Below, one piece after another: positions 11,433 through 24,021 of a stretch of 64,000 nt of DNA. The notes under the pieces were generated by a model that was not told the origin of the DNA, made no database searches, and was given only the letters and a program-made list of their open reading frames with translations. This DNA comes from Scedosporium boydii. Lineage: Eukaryota; Ascomycota; Sordariomycetes; Microascales; Microascaceae. The DNA is taken from contig NJFT01000084.1 in assembly GCA_002221725.1 (NCBI GenBank), positions 90,642 to 154,641 on the forward strand, given 5' to 3'. Both the position numbers and the translations under genes were made by a program. Position 1 is the stretch's first letter. Each line of letters begins with the position of its first letter.

Positions 11433-12688
11433 GGTGACATCGAGGTGGTGGGCTGTTCTCTGTCAAGGTGATGCAGGAGAGAAGGCCTTCTCGTCTATTG
11501 TTTCCTCTGGTAAAAATAACCAAATCAAGCTGGAATTGAGAGACAAAGTCTACGAGTCAAAGAACGGACAACAAAGATGCGAATTGTTCCTTCGTGCCCT
11601 ATTGAAATATCATTCACAATAAGCACTTTGCGAGGTTGCTCCAGTGCCAAGAAACACGGCGCGTTGAATGACGCGAGCTCACGAAACAAGTTCGGGAAGT
11701 TGATAGTCGGAGCTGTGCCGTCTTTGTTGCACCCGACGATTGCGAAGCAATTGGAGCAATGAGAGCAAAACACACAGACGGAAATAATCCGGACGAGGTG
11801 AAACAAACGGGAACGGATCCAACGAGCAAGCAGCCGAGCGAAATACGAGCAGGGAGAGGATGGGAGAGGATGGGAGAAAACAATCGTCGAAACAATAATT
11901 ACGGGCGTGTGATCAACAGAGTAAATTAGATATTCCAGGATGAGCATGGTTATGAACCGAACCAGACCCCGAATCCTTCCTGTCATTGTCGCATCTCCCG
12001 GCTCCATTACACCTCCGGAGGAGCAGGTTGCTTATCTACAGAGAATTTGGGATCAATGCATATGCGACATGCCTACGAAGTAACATCAAGTTGGATAACT
12101 TGCTGGCCCGATTCACTGGAATCCTCTTTGTTCGACATGCAAAGGTTTCCAGAGCAGATAGCTTCTTGATTTTAATACGAAGAATCACCAGGTTATAGCC
12201 AAGGCTTGGCGGTTGACACTAACAATTTAGCAGCAAATCAAAAAGCCACGCTCGAGGATCGAATTTCCAGAAACCAGGCAAGGATGAGCAGATCAAGGCG
12301 ATCTTGGGCAGCACCTGAATCAAAACTTGAGAGAACAGACTTGAGCTTTGTATTGTCCTCTATAATCCGCCCAGAGGCCCAGGAACTTGCATATATATTC
12401 GCTTAGACAGTCGTCGCATGATTCTTAACAAGCGCAGTTATGCCTTGGCCACTACAAGACTGCGGATTTCGTCCTTGACTGATGACGGGCTTAGGAGGTG
12501 ATAGAAAAACAAAAAAGAGCTGCGAGCGGGTGATTATTACTAGCGGGTTCTTTGATCTTTGAGCGCTTCACGTTGTCGAGCCGGAACTCGCAGGCTTTGT
12601 GCTCTGAGGTTCCATGCCTCTCTTGTTCCAGCTTCGCAATCGCAATTACCTTCCATATCCCAGGAAGGCTCCCTTGTTCTGGGTCTCT
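11433..12688. other. Intergenic: GH72 promoter and GRS1 3' region
   Basis: No gene is supported. A 160-codon minus-strand frame at 11525-12007 has no recognisable domain and covers the likely GH72 promoter. A short duplicated GGGAGAGGAT element occurs near 11852-11875. Confidence 0.5.
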
Positions 12689-14789
12689 CTATGCGGCCTG
12701 GATCTGCCCTTCAAATGCAGGTAGTCTGGAAGAGACCTGCTCCCAACTCTCCAAACCCTCTACAAGATTCCTCACCGCCTGTATAATATCATCTTCCGAC
12801 GCCCGAACCTGCGCCATGCTATCTCGTTCCCTCAGAGTCACCGACCCGTCCTTCAAAGTGTCAAAATCAACGGTGATGCCCAGCGGGGTGCCGAGCTCAT
12901 CGTTCCTGGCGTACCGTTTGCCGATGGAGGCGGTGGTAGAGTCGATGTTATTCGCAATTCCGAGGGTTCTCAGTCTGGCCGAAATTTTCTTCGCTGCTGG
13001 GATGAACTGCTGGCCGCTCGACAATGTGACGATTAGAACTTTGGTAGGTGCGACTGCAATAGGAAGGGCAAGAACCTAGTTCCTCGCGGTCAGCATTACT
13101 GATTCGGGGATCAATCCCCTTTCTTCATCAAGGCATAGGGAAATCTAGGGAGAGTTGGGGGGATACTTACACCGCGAGCAACATCCTGGGGTCGATAATA
13201 GTAGACGTGCTCAAGAAGGCTGTACAAGATACGCCCAATACCGAATGATGGTTCAATGACATTTGGCGTATACTCGCGAGTCGTTTCGGTTACCGTAACT
13301 TGGTTAATGGCCAAAACATCCTTGGACAGCTGAACCGACGTTGTGCCATCTTCCAACTTGGCCGTCGGAACAGTGACCACCGCCTTCCTCGCTAATTCCG
13401 CAGCCAAGGCCTCGAGGGAGTCCTGTTCCAAAGCCTCGACGGCATCCTGCACCTTCTTGCCATCCTTCTTGAACTGCGGGCCAATCTTCTTTTTGTCCAA
13501 GGTAGCTTGCCATTTGGTCACCTTCCGCGGCTCCGGCAGCGCTTCCTTCACAACCAAAGGTGCCCCTGTCTCCTTTGCGTGGACAGTAAGATCATACGCA
13601 CTGCGGTCAGCACACCCCACACATTCCACCCAGCCATAGCTCGTTAAGAGCTCAGCATCCCAGCAGTCACAGGCGTAATGGGCCATCTCGTTGGCCAGGT
13701 GTTGCCGGAAGCGAAGCTTATTCTTGTCGACGCCGATTTTGAGGAGGAATAAGTATACCCGGGCAAGGAAATACCCGAGCGTTTCGTTGTCAACCATCTT
13801 CGAGGCGACGGCATCGCCGATGGTCTTGGTGGTGACGTGCGTCTTTCCCGAGAGCTGCGTGTCTTTGTCAAGAAAAGGAAGCTCTATGTGGGCAACTTCG
13901 GAAAAGCGCTCGTGGCGCTTTCCGGCGGCCGGGTCTACGAAATGCTCAATCTCTGCCATGAGGAACTCACGCACGCGGAGGAGGCCGGAACGTGGCGAGA
14001 TCTCGTTTCGGTAGGATTTGCCGACGCTTGCGGACGCGAATGGCATGGAGCCTTGGCCGAAATCGAGGAGCTTTCGGAAGTTTAGGAATTGGCCCTGGGC
14101 AGTTTCGGGTCTGAGGTAGACTGGGGAAGCGGTGCTGGGCCCGATTGATGACTTGAACATGAGATTGAAGGGGACGGGGGGTAGGACTTCGCCATTGCCG
14201 TTGGGGTTTCTGATGTCGAGGCGTTGGATAAGCTCGCCGAGCTCTTCGCCATCGAAGTTATCGATCTGTTAGGATATAGAAGGGTAAATGTTCATTCATC
14301 TCAAGCTACACTGGGGAGTCTCGGTCAGTCGGTGATATTGAGCCATACCTTGGCGAGTATCTCCTCATATTCAGCAATCGTCTCAGCGGGCAAAGTATGT
14401 CGATGCTTCGTCAATCTAGTCTCCAGAACACCCTCAACGAGATGATCTGCTCTCAAATACTCGCCCTTGACCGGGTCTTTACACATCCAGTCGGCGAACT
14501 TGTCAACATGACCACTCGTCTTCAGCACAGGCTCGGGTGTGAGCACCGTGCAGTCCACTTCCATCATGCTTTCCTCGATGATGAAATGCTTGCGCCATTG
14601 GTCGACGATGTTCGTTTGCAGGGCACATCCTGGAGGGCCGTAGTCGTAGAGGCCGCGGTTGTCTCCTTTGAAGCCGCCGGCTTGACGGTACACCTCAAAG
14701 GATTCGGTGAAGAAGAAGCGGCGCTTGAGGAGAGACTCGAAGTTGGTGCGGCTGAAGGCCTCGCCGGTGAGCGTGGTGGTGTCAGGCAT
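12689..14789 (-). CDS. GRS1: Glycyl-tRNA synthetase (class II)
   Basis: Exons 14789-14349, 14265-13171 and 13075-12689, both introns phase 0 (donors GTATGG and GTAAGT; acceptors ACAG and CTAG), give 640 residues. The class II core is clear: [14 protein letters not shown] near 50-63, [15 protein letters not shown] (motif 2 region), [16 protein letters not shown], and motif 3 ([16 protein letters not shown]). The anticodon-binding domain lies in exon 3 ([13 protein letters not shown] onward). It charges tRNA-Gly. Fungi usually have one such gene serving cytosol and mitochondria. Here an in-frame TGA lies only two codons before the ATG, so a simple upstream near-cognate start cannot add a mitochondrial leader to this transcript. 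There is no WHEP domain, as is usual in fungi. Confidence 0.96.
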
Positions 14790-16191
14790 CTTCTGTCACT
14801 ATTTTTGTGGGAGCTCTTTTTTCGCTTTCGTTGGAAGGAGAAGAGAGCGGCGGCTCAAATGGCCACGATTCAAGATTCAAGATTCAAGATTCAAATTCCC
14901 AAAGTCAATTGTCGCCGTTATCAACTTATACTTCTCCGGTGACTCAATCGTTGGCTGATCCAGATCTGCGCGGGGTAGAAGGAGGTTCACACCCAACAAC
15001 ATGGAAATGGAAATGTGCAAATACGTCAGACCTCAGTGCTCAAACTGTCTTAAGGTTGTACAATAGACGCCACAACAAAGGACCACCCAGTTAGATAGCC
15101 TGGCGGTGACTGGGCTGCATAGAAGAGGGTGTAAGATTGATTTATGGCGACTTCTAGAAATCCAGGAATTGACTCTAGGCACTATTGTAGCGCTTCGAGA
15201 TCTGGGTCTTGGGAAATAATTAATTGTATGGATGAAGGATTCGGGGGCGCTGATAGAGTGCGCTGCCGAAGCTAAGTGACTTCCAAGCTGCTTGTCTGAG
15301 TTGAGATCTGGTGATCCAGAGAAGAGCTGCATGGCGATCTCTCATCTTCTACCTCGGGGCCGTTCTCGAGATGCAATAGATTCCAATGTTCTAAGTGTAC
15401 CATCTGGACAATTAATAGTACGAATTATCGTATCCTTCATGCCTCAATCGGATATCCTGTCTAGTTCTGTTCACGCTTTTCCATTTCTTTCTTTTCCTCT
15501 GTTCGCAGCTTAATATACCATCACCAAAACCGCCAATCAGTCTTGCTACTCGGTAGATGCACTTAACGACCGGCGCCGGATTGTAATCGATCCATGCTGT
15601 TGGTGTCTCTTCTGTAACTAAAGTGATCGATTAGTTTTCTCTCCGTCATCTTTCCTCGACAGGCGTGCTCTATTGCATATGCCTCGTGGTATGTTGATCC
15701 CCTCTCAGGCTTTTCCTGCCGCTAAATTTACATGAACCGTCGGCCACTGGCGTCCTTAAGATACTAGTTATTCCGATCCCTACCCTTCGTACATGAACTT
15801 GGCGCCTGGTCCTTATCGACCCTGCCACCGACTGACATGCAGGTCCTACATTGGGTAGTATTGGAGGTCTTCTCGAGAATATCAAGACGAAGAGAAGAAC
15901 TTGTGACTTGACATGGCACTACTGAGTAATTACTGCCTTTGTTTGTATCCCACCTCGAGCTAGACCACGCTCTGCTCGAGAGTCTCGACATTGGTTGTAG
16001 CCTGCGTCCGTGAAGGTATAAACGCGTCTCTGTCACATTCTATGACGCTTGACTCTCAAGCAAGCTTGCAAGCTTGGTCTCTCGATTCTCTCGACAGTAT
16101 CCTTGCCGGCCCTTCGGGCGTCCCAACATATTGATATAGACCTTAGTATAGCAGATGCAGTAGTGTTTCGAATGTAGCAAATATGAAAACT
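14790..16191. other. Intergenic: GRS1 promoter and HET pseudogene 3' side
   Basis: Contains a short tandem repeat in the GRS1 leader (14867-14894). The rest has only short frames without coding character, and no RNA gene is recognised. Confidence 0.5.
14867..14894. repeat. Heptamer tandem repeat (GATTCAA)4
   Basis: Four perfect copies of GATTCAA lie 78-105 bases upstream of the GRS1 start codon, within the likely leader or proximal promoter. A 7-nt unit is unlike the dinucleotide microsatellites elsewhere in this window and may vary in copy number between strains. Confidence 0.9.
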
Positions 16192-18261
16192 CTACTCCAG
16201 GTTAATCTTTTCCCTCTTTCTAGTCCGAATTCTGTCCGAGTCCCTCAACTCAGCTAGTCCGACGCGGTGATAGATATTGCTTCCGACGCATATAGCAAGC
16301 AGTGCTATATATCTTTGGTCTGTTAGACGCCCAAGAACTAGAAAATAAAGAGTTTCATCACCCAGAGGTCTCTTCCGTACCTCGTGAAATTGCACTGTCG
16401 TTGGTATACCTAAATCAAGCATGTAATCCAGAAGGAGTGAATGGCCGTTGAACACCTCATCTTCCAACAAAACTCTACATGAAACTTGAAGCCTTTTTGG
16501 TGAAGTTCCATGCTCCCAGTCAACCGAGGATTCTAAATCGCACAAACGGTGAATCCTATCAAGCTCAACTGGACTTGTGACAGACATCCAGGACCAAGTA
16601 GGCAGGCCGAGGATGGGGCGTGTCTCAATCCCTTCAACAGGTGCTACGGCCCATATGAGACATGGGACTGCGCATGATTTCCAAACACCATAAACGCACT
16701 CGTCGCCAGTGGTCCTAGATATTGAGTCTATGACGCTGGCAACTGCGTGGGGTCTGTCTTCCTCAAATCCAAGCGTACGACTCGTATATTCGTTGACCAT
16801 TTTCTCCCAGACAAATTCCAGCCGTCGGTCGTGATAGATTCTGTCTTTCCTGTCGGTTTCGATGCCGTTCATCCAGATCTGCGGTTGTAGGTGGCTTCCG
16901 AAATACTTGACGCACGTCTGTGTCTTTACCAATGGATAGTTGTTTTGGCATCGAAGAAACGGCTCTAGATCTCCAAAGACGAGCTGTCGGGGGCACAGCA
17001 AGGCCTCTTGGTAAGTCCAACCTCATTTGTTGATAGGATAGGCCGCGGTGTTTTGGACGTGCTCCGGTACCAGTGTAATGGCCCCTAGCGGGCTCAGTCC
17101 TTCTTTCTCTCCATTAGCCATCACCACAGACACGGAGCACGAAGGATACCTCCCGCTGAACTTTCCTGTCGCCTCGAGGAATCCCTCGCTTACCGAGCTC
17201 GCCGTGGCTGCCGAGATTGTAACGTATGAGTTTTGATAAATGTCGCACATACGTCCAATCTCGCGGCACTTGTCCTCGGCGCAATCCTGCAGAATGCAGA
17301 ATGCGTCCACCCACAAGTATTCCAGTCCGAGATGGTAAGTGACGAGAGCAGCATCGGCAAGTGTTTTGGGAAGCGTAGTAATGTCCCTCTCCTCACGCTG
17401 AAGCTCCTCGAGATTACCGCGCCGCAGCGAAAACGTCTGAGGCCCTCCCCAACAGTAACTGAGAGCGGCATAGTGCCCCGTTTGACCTCCTTCGGGAGTA
17501 ACACGAAGTTGAACAGTTAAGCATGATGACCTATTCGCTCGCACATGAAGGAGACGAGAGGGAAGTGGGTTGGCGGTTGGTGGTCGACAGTGAGCATGAG
17601 TCGTTTGGCAGGTTTCAATTAGTCCCTTCAGCCATGGTGCAGACTCGACGGTTAGGGTTGTCCATTCCAAGGGGCGGATACAAGTTATTCGGGAGCAGGG
17701 ATCTTCTACCCGGGGGGAGTCAGTGTTAAGATTGGACTGATAACTTATACGACCCCGAAAACCAGCCGATGGTATTGAGTCTAGTGACATACCCTCTGCG
17801 GCAACTACACACAGTGAAGGAAACTCCCACAACAGGCGTCCCCTCTCGGACTCAATCCGTACGAAGATAACATCGCAGGAAATCTCTTCGCTTTGTACAG
17901 CCGACCGCATTTGGTATTCAACGTCCCTATGGTCTTCGCGGGTCGAACTTAAGCAAGGAATCATCACCACCCACGAGTTCTGATATTTGCGGACGTCAAG
18001 CCGTTGCGCCCTCACCGCCGGCGGCTCCGTCAGATCACGTAGACACCGAAAGGAGGAGCGTATTGTTGTGGCACCGACAAGGTCTCCACTCCATAGGTAG
18101 CGACAGAAGTGGCAACTCGACCGATCCGAGAATGTTTCCAGCCTTGAATGACGAAATCTATTTGTAGAGACGAGTGTGCGGAACCCTCGGATCGAAAACA
18201 GAAAGCCACATTGTTGACACAAGTTGCGAGGAGCCCCATTGCAAGGTAACTCGGAGGACAT
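16192..18261 (-). pseudogene. HET-domain (heterokaryon-incompatibility-type) gene interrupted by one in-frame TGA
   Basis: An ATG at 18261 opens 412 codons ending at TGA 17025-17023. The same frame then continues for another 276 residues to a stop at 16192, with no frameshift between them. The first part holds HET motifs: ALSYCWGG near residue 268, then YLWVDAFCILQD near 317 and the SYVTISAATA stretch. The continuation begins GWTYQEALLCPRQLVFGD, the conserved block that normally follows an Arg in this family. The TGA sits exactly where that Arg (CGA) would be, so a single C-to-T change explains the break. The whole span would be about 689 residues, normal for a HET protein. No GT-AG pair removes the stop. 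HET proteins trigger cell death when unlike strains fuse; this allele probably encodes only a truncated form. Two Cys clusters near the N-terminus (CQQCG, CHFC) may bind zinc. Confidence 0.85.
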
Positions 18262-20868
18262 CGCATAGTCGCCAACTCCCCGGCCGGGGGAAGATTTTCT
18301 GGTAGGAGGAAATAGTTGAGGTGTGCCAAGGATAGTCTTCGAAGACTGCTGGAAGGTATTGGAAATATATTCAACGCATTGGGTGTGGTATCTACGAAGT
18401 ACCTGTGTGCAGTTCCAAAAATCGTCTTCGGTGATATTTTAAGATATTTAAATGGCAAAATATAAGCAAAGCAAAGTCCACAGCCTTGGACATTTCGAGG
18501 CTGTCCTTGGTGCCTAAAAGTGAGGGGCTCCGTCCTATCATAAGGAAGATACTACAGACTCTCAGAGTCAGCGAAACTGGAAGAATTGTCTTTCCCCCTC
18601 TCCTGGAGCAACGCCTTAGCCTAGAGTTTTGTCGAGCGTGTCACTGTCACAGCGAGGAGGACTTGGATATGGAGCCTCAATGCTAACAGGCTCCTCCCGG
18701 CTTCGCTCGCTTTTGGGCTTCCGCTTGACGTGAATAGGTCATGATGTTTATTGGTCAAACGATCCGCCTTGGGGGATCTCTTCCTAATATCTGGGCACTT
18801 CTCGGAGTTTTAATTTCCGGAAAGGAGGACACCATAACATTCCTCGCCAGAGCCGCACAGCCAGGCTGTGAGGGACTCCATTGTCATTCCCTCGTGCCTC
18901 AAGAAGTTTAGGGGTGATAAGGGGGAAAGAGGGGGGGTTTTGGGTAGTTTCCGGGTCGGTGTAGCTGGTGATCGACATTGTGAAACCTGATGTGGGAAGG
19001 AAGAGGGCAACCAGGAAATGGGATGCTGGAACCCCGGAATCTGGCGTGGATTGTGTTTGAGATAAAAGGCAGAGAAAATAATTCGGGAAATTTCTTGGAT
19101 TTGTCTTCTATCCTACAGCGGTTGGGTCTTGTGTATATACATCAGTAAGAGATGCAAATTTAAAGATGGATTTCCACAGTAAATGAAGTTAGGGTGAAGT
19201 ACGAAGTACTCTGTTGCTGATGTCGATGTTCTTAGATTGCGATTCAGATCTTGGCTCTCGTCATAACACTACTCCCCCCATTTAGTACTTGATGTGAGAT
19301 GTGTTAGGTGGCGGCCCTGAGATCGTATACTAGCATTTAAAACCCTGGGGGAAGTCGATACTGTGACGGGTTCTAGGAACGCATTATAAACCTGACATGG
19401 GAGCCTCCGTCATTCATGCTCTTTTCTTCTCGGCCCCACGGCAAGGAGCGGAGCATGAACCATCTCTTTGGAGCTCAAACCTTAACTGCATGGGGATCCT
19501 CCAAGATTTCCCTGCAAGGTACAAAGTCCACTCGCCTCAATCTAATCGTTCACGGAGGCTAAGCCTTGGCAAGGGTCCCCGACCCGGCGCCCGATCGATC
19601 CAAGTCCTATGATCCACTCACTAAACCCGCATGCCCGGTTCACAGTCCAAATCGGGTTTGAAATGCAACGTAGAGCATGCCGCATGCTGCATGCTGCCTC
19701 CGGATGGTTTGGTGAAATACGAAGTAGTCGTCACTCCTGCCTTTCTGCTTCTTTCCTTTCCTAGGCACTCAACTTCAGCCAGAACTAGAACTATCCTGAA
19801 ACTCGCACGTAAGACACTTGGGAAAGCATGGCGATAGTCGCATGCCGGGTTGTAACGCTGCGATGTGATGCCTAACAAACCAGTTGCAATGCAGGTACGG
19901 GAAAAGCTGGCGCTATGGAATGTTAGCAACTTACATTCCTCGCCACCTCTTCATCCCAGACGGACTACATCGAGAAAGAAAGTCGCTCGTGTTTGAGATT
20001 GGTACCCTTTCCGGGTTTGTATCGTGGCCGTTGAATCGATGCCTCTCATTACCATGGACTAGCTATTCTTTTCCCTCCAGCTCTTCCCACTTCGGCTTCC
20101 GGAGCTGATGATAACGGAGAGGAAGTTTAAACCGCTGGTTTTTGCTTCGCCGTCTCCCTTCGCGCCATCATATCCAATAAGAAGTGATATCTGGGCGCAT
20201 TCTCGTGTTCATGAATACCTTGGTTTGACGCATTCAACTCCCTCCCCCCCGGGGTACCAACTGGCCCGCCACACATCAACGAAGCGACTGGGCGAGACGG
20301 GACTTGGAAGAATCCATTGGCGGTATCTGGTAGATTGAACTACTTGATCGACATCGCATCCGTCCTTTGATTTTCAACCGGCCCATCACATCTTTTCCTC
20401 CCCTCCCTCCCGTGTGCGTGTGGTATCTTCCAAGCCCTCTCTCTTCTCTGCATTCCATCTCATCCCCCCCACTGAAGCTCCTACATTTCCACTTCCACCC
20501 CTCGACTTTGCCAAGTTACTAGCTGGTGATTACCGACGCCGAAACAACTGACAGCTTGGGCAGGGAATTTCATACCTGATCCACAGTCTGCTGGTGAAGA
20601 AGATCCCTCCGATCTATCTGTCCTCCACCGCCTCTTGACGTGGGATGTGCGCAGCATAGTCCACTGATTGGCGAGTCGATCTATCCCCTTGCGTAACTCC
20701 CTTCTTAAATCCCCGCCTGGTCCGCACCTAGTCACGGCTGGGGTTTCCCTCGGGCCCTTCGTTTTACCTTGTCAGGGAAATCAAGAGGATCGTCTTGCCT
20801 TTGCTTATCCACAACCGGTCCCCTTGCTCCCTTTTTCTCTCTTCCAGTCCACTCTCAGCCAGAAAAAA
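18262..20868. other. Gene-free intergenic region, divergent promoters
   Basis: About 2.6 kb between the HET pseudogene (-) and the RGS gene (+). Only short, non-coding-like frames are present. Copies of the TACGAAGTAC-type motif occur near 18393, 19198 and 19717, and a GCATGC/GCTGCATGC-rich patch near 19675-19697. From about 20350 the plus strand becomes C/T-rich, consistent with a long RGS leader. Confidence 0.55.
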
Positions 20869-22367
20869 ATGACTCTTCTGATGTATCGTGGGCCGGAGAG
20901 GAAGAGGAGTCGGGAGTTGGATAGGCAAGAGAAGCTAAGGATTGACGCGCTGGAGAAGAAGGCGAAAGCGACCAAGAAGTGGATTCATCCTAATCTCAGA
21001 TTCGAAGAGATTGCCAAAAACAAGACACCGCAAGTAGGATGCTCCCCAGACTCTCCGAATTTATAGACCTTTTTTTGCGTGTCCAGTGCTAACGTGGATG
21101 GATTAGCCCTGCTCCTTGAACGACTTTATGGACTACTTAGTCTATGTCGAGCACAAAGCCGAAACGCTCCAGTTCTTTCTCTGGTATTGCGATTACGTTA
21201 AGAGATGGATGGCACTATCATCCAAGAAGAAGTCGATGGCGGAGAAATGGGACCCGGAAAACAGGCGCCCTGTCACATCGCATAGCCGCAACGGTAGTCT
21301 GAAGGAGAAAGTCAAGCTGGGAGCCATACTCGACCTTCTAGATGCTACCGAGAAGTCAGATAGCACCCTTGCGCCGGAGAGGACCCACCGCAGCAGCCCA
21401 TCTGCTACCAATTTCTCTTTACCTAGGTCGCCTGGACCCGTAGTAATGGAGAAAACGGACGAAGAGGAAGAGGGCCGGAACTGGGAACCTTGTAAGTGGC
21501 CCATCATTGTACTAGCCCCTTCTCGTGCCTGCCTGCCGAAGGACAACCCAGGATTCTAACTGGAGACCCCGATATGTAGTCCGCGCTCAGCCTTACAGAG
21601 ACGAGATTAATCAAATCATTCGCCACTACATCATGACCGGCTCACCGCGACAGCTCCAGCTCTCAGCCACGGACCGAGCAGCCTGTGTCCATGCGGCCGA
21701 GCACACTACACATCCCTCAGCTCTACTTCCTGCCTTTATCAGCGCAGAAGCTATACTCAGAGGAGATCTCCACCCCAATTTCATCAGCTGGAGCATTTGC
21801 AACGCGAACCGACCGCTCCTAATACTCATCCGAGTCCTCAACGCATTCATGCTACTCGCGGCAGTCGGGCTTAGCGTTCTCTTCATGATAATGGACTGGC
21901 CCAAGCCCTTGCGCGCAGTTACCGGTCCGCTATGGGTTATGGGATTCTGCGGCTTGATAGCTTCGGCAAGCGGCATGTGCATGTTCTTGCACTTTAAGAA
22001 CAGAAAGCAGCTCCGGCCGTGGGAACAGCCGACGGACGTTGAGACCGAGAGCTTCCGCAGATCCAAGAGACATCTCCGAAAGAACACGGCCGACTCAGTC
22101 ATGAGCTTCGTTGACCCGCTCCGGAAGGAGTCCCTGCAGGCTTTTGGTCCCAAGAATGACTTTTCTGAGGAGGATTGGATCGCGACGTATGATAAGAAGT
22201 CGTGGGTTTCGAAGATATTCGACCCGACTGTACCGATTGAAAATAGGCATGTAATTGCGCTTCAAGATGGGGTGATTGCGGGTTCCATTCTCTGGGGGAC
22301 ACTCCTTGGGGTCGCGGTCACCGCTGGCCTGGTCTTTTTGCCGTCACTCAAGGAGATACTGAGGTGA
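20869..22367 (+). CDS. RGS-domain protein with three C-terminal membrane spans (Rax1-like)
   Basis: Exons 20869-21033, 21107-21491 and 21580-22367 (donors GTAGGA and GTAAGT; acceptors TTAG and GTAG) give 445 residues. A basic N-terminus (RGPERKRSRELDRQEK) precedes an RGS-like domain that starts PCSLNDFMDYLVYVEH at about 56. The domain is interrupted by a Ser-rich, acidic insert (about 95-180) and resumes at RAQPYRDEINQIIRHYI. Three hydrophobic segments follow at about 260-285, 300-322 and 410-440. RGS plus three C-terminal spans at about 440 residues matches yeast Rax1, a bud-site protein, and its filamentous-fungal relatives among the Rgs proteins. It may modulate G-protein signalling at a membrane. 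GAP activity cannot be judged because the domain is divergent. Confidence 0.88.
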
Positions 22368-22819
22368 CGGACATTGTGGAGGGTTCTGGGCTTCTTTTCT
22401 CTTTCGCTTATTTTTGGTGGGATATCTGTTTTACATGTTGGTGTTCTGTTGGGCGTCAAGATACCCAGTCGCAGCTATGAAACATGCAAGCTGCGAACAT
22501 ATACGTTGGGTTGGTTCAAGATATCATGGGGATGAACTGAATGCTGTGAAATTCGATGTGAGATTCTTTTGAAGCGAATGTGATTCAAACGAGTACCTAG
22601 GTACCTAGGCACAGTGCTAAGTCATCTCTGGGCTTCGTGGCTCGAATTCGAAATGGTCACGTTATTTTACACGTGATCTCCTAGTGTCCGAGGCGAATTC
22701 GGCCTTGCGTAGATCCGAGCCTTTCCTGCAATTGAGCCATCCAAAAAAACATCACCAAGCCAACAACCAAAAGCCTCAACCCCGACCGAATCTCTCATTA
22801 CCTCCCAAACCCAGCCAAA
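22368..22819. other. Intergenic: RGS 3' region and ATP15 promoter
   Basis: Contains two tandem copies of GTACCTAG (22593-22608), which together hold the palindrome CTAGGTACCTAG, and a purine/C-rich leader just before ATP15. No gene is seen. Confidence 0.6.
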
Positions 22820-23262
22820 ATGTCCTTTGCGTGGAAAGCCGCCGGCATCACGTAAGTTCAATCCGCCTATTTCCTACCCACCCGAGCCGAATTCGCGCGA
22901 TTGATCCGTTGCTGGAACGAACGATAATTGGATGAACATTTGGGGAGGGTCGGAAAATGGAAAAACAGCTCACCAACGATTGATTCAATTCTAGATACAA
23001 CCGCTACCTCGCGGTCGCCGCCCGTGCCGTGCGCCGAAGCTTGAAGGAGGATAAGAGAATCGCTGCCGAGCGTAGGGGCGAAGTTGACCTCAAGATCGCG
23101 ACCTGGGCGGTAAGGAAAATTCCGGATGGAGATCGGGAGGTCGTGTAGGATGCTTTTTACTGACATTCGATGGATTAGAACGGCAAGCAGAGCGATCCCC
23201 AGGGCCTCCTCCAGGCCAATGCCGCCTCCACGGCTGAGGCCGTTGCCGCGAAGAGCGCTTAA
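22820..23262 (+). CDS. ATP15: Mitochondrial ATP synthase subunit epsilon
   Basis: Three small exons, 22820-22851, 22995-23109 and 23179-23262 (donors GTAAGT and GTAAGG; acceptors CTAG and TTAG), give 76 residues. The start MSFAWKAAGITYNRYLAVAA and the following basic stretch (RAVRRSLKEDKR) are typical of the F1 epsilon subunit, a short peptide in the central stalk that contacts gamma and delta in the mitochondrial matrix. It is imported without a cleaved presequence. The exons are each too short to stand out alone, but the joins are in frame and the family start is unmistakable. The C-terminal tail (NAASTAEAVAAKSA) is less conserved. Confidence 0.93.
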
Positions 23263-24021
23263 GCCAAACCCGATGACGAACCTTTTGTTTGGTGATGGGG
23301 TAGACTTGAGTTGAGGAAGCCGGACCCGATGGGGATGTACCGGGGATGAATCGATGGGCGTGTTCATAGATAGGGGCCCCTGTTGAGCTAGACATCTCTC
23401 TTGCTCTGGTGCTGGCCGTGTCTGTACCATAGAATTAAATGGCGTCAATCCAGTGTGTCTATTGACGACGATATTTGTCCGTTTCTCTCGATACAGATGG
23501 AGGCGATGTTCTGTATTCCACTGCCTTGTGTTCCACACCATTTTCTAGGAGCCGCTGCTGGTTTCCTCCACCAATAATTGCCTCGAGCCGTCTCAACCGT
23601 CCCGACCTTGATTGGCTTTTTACCTTGGTTGTAGAGCGGGAATCAATATCAACAGAACGGGTCTTGGTCACTGGGCTCGCTTGGGCCTGGCGTCGGAACT
23701 GTTAGGGAATCCACCTCAACTCTCAGCACAACTTAACTACTCATGCATATCAGACATTTTTGCTCATGCTGCTATCAACCTCACTCAACGTTAAACATTT
23801 GCCCAAAAGATGCCATCATCTCCTCTTTACTAGATTTTCTTTTCCGACAAAGGAACATTGAATTTCTTTCACCCGAAAATCGTTTCATTGTTCTTTCGAT
23901 TTATCAACTCCACGAAAGAACCCCACTTATTTTTGGCATTAGGAGCATCGAGATTTACAAGCTGCTCCGGGAGTTTCCACACTCGCACCATCCCACCAAA
24001 CAGCCAAGGCAGAACTTTCAA
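23263..24021. other. Intergenic: ATP15 3' region and MAK10 promoter
   Basis: Minus-strand frames of 60-224 codons here lack recognisable domains and overlap ATP15 antisense. The last part is MAK10 leader. Nothing further is seen. Confidence 0.5.

Noticed and set aside
11525..12007. 160-codon minus-strand frame upstream of GH72
   Set aside because: Hydrophobic by composition only, overlies the promoter, no family match.
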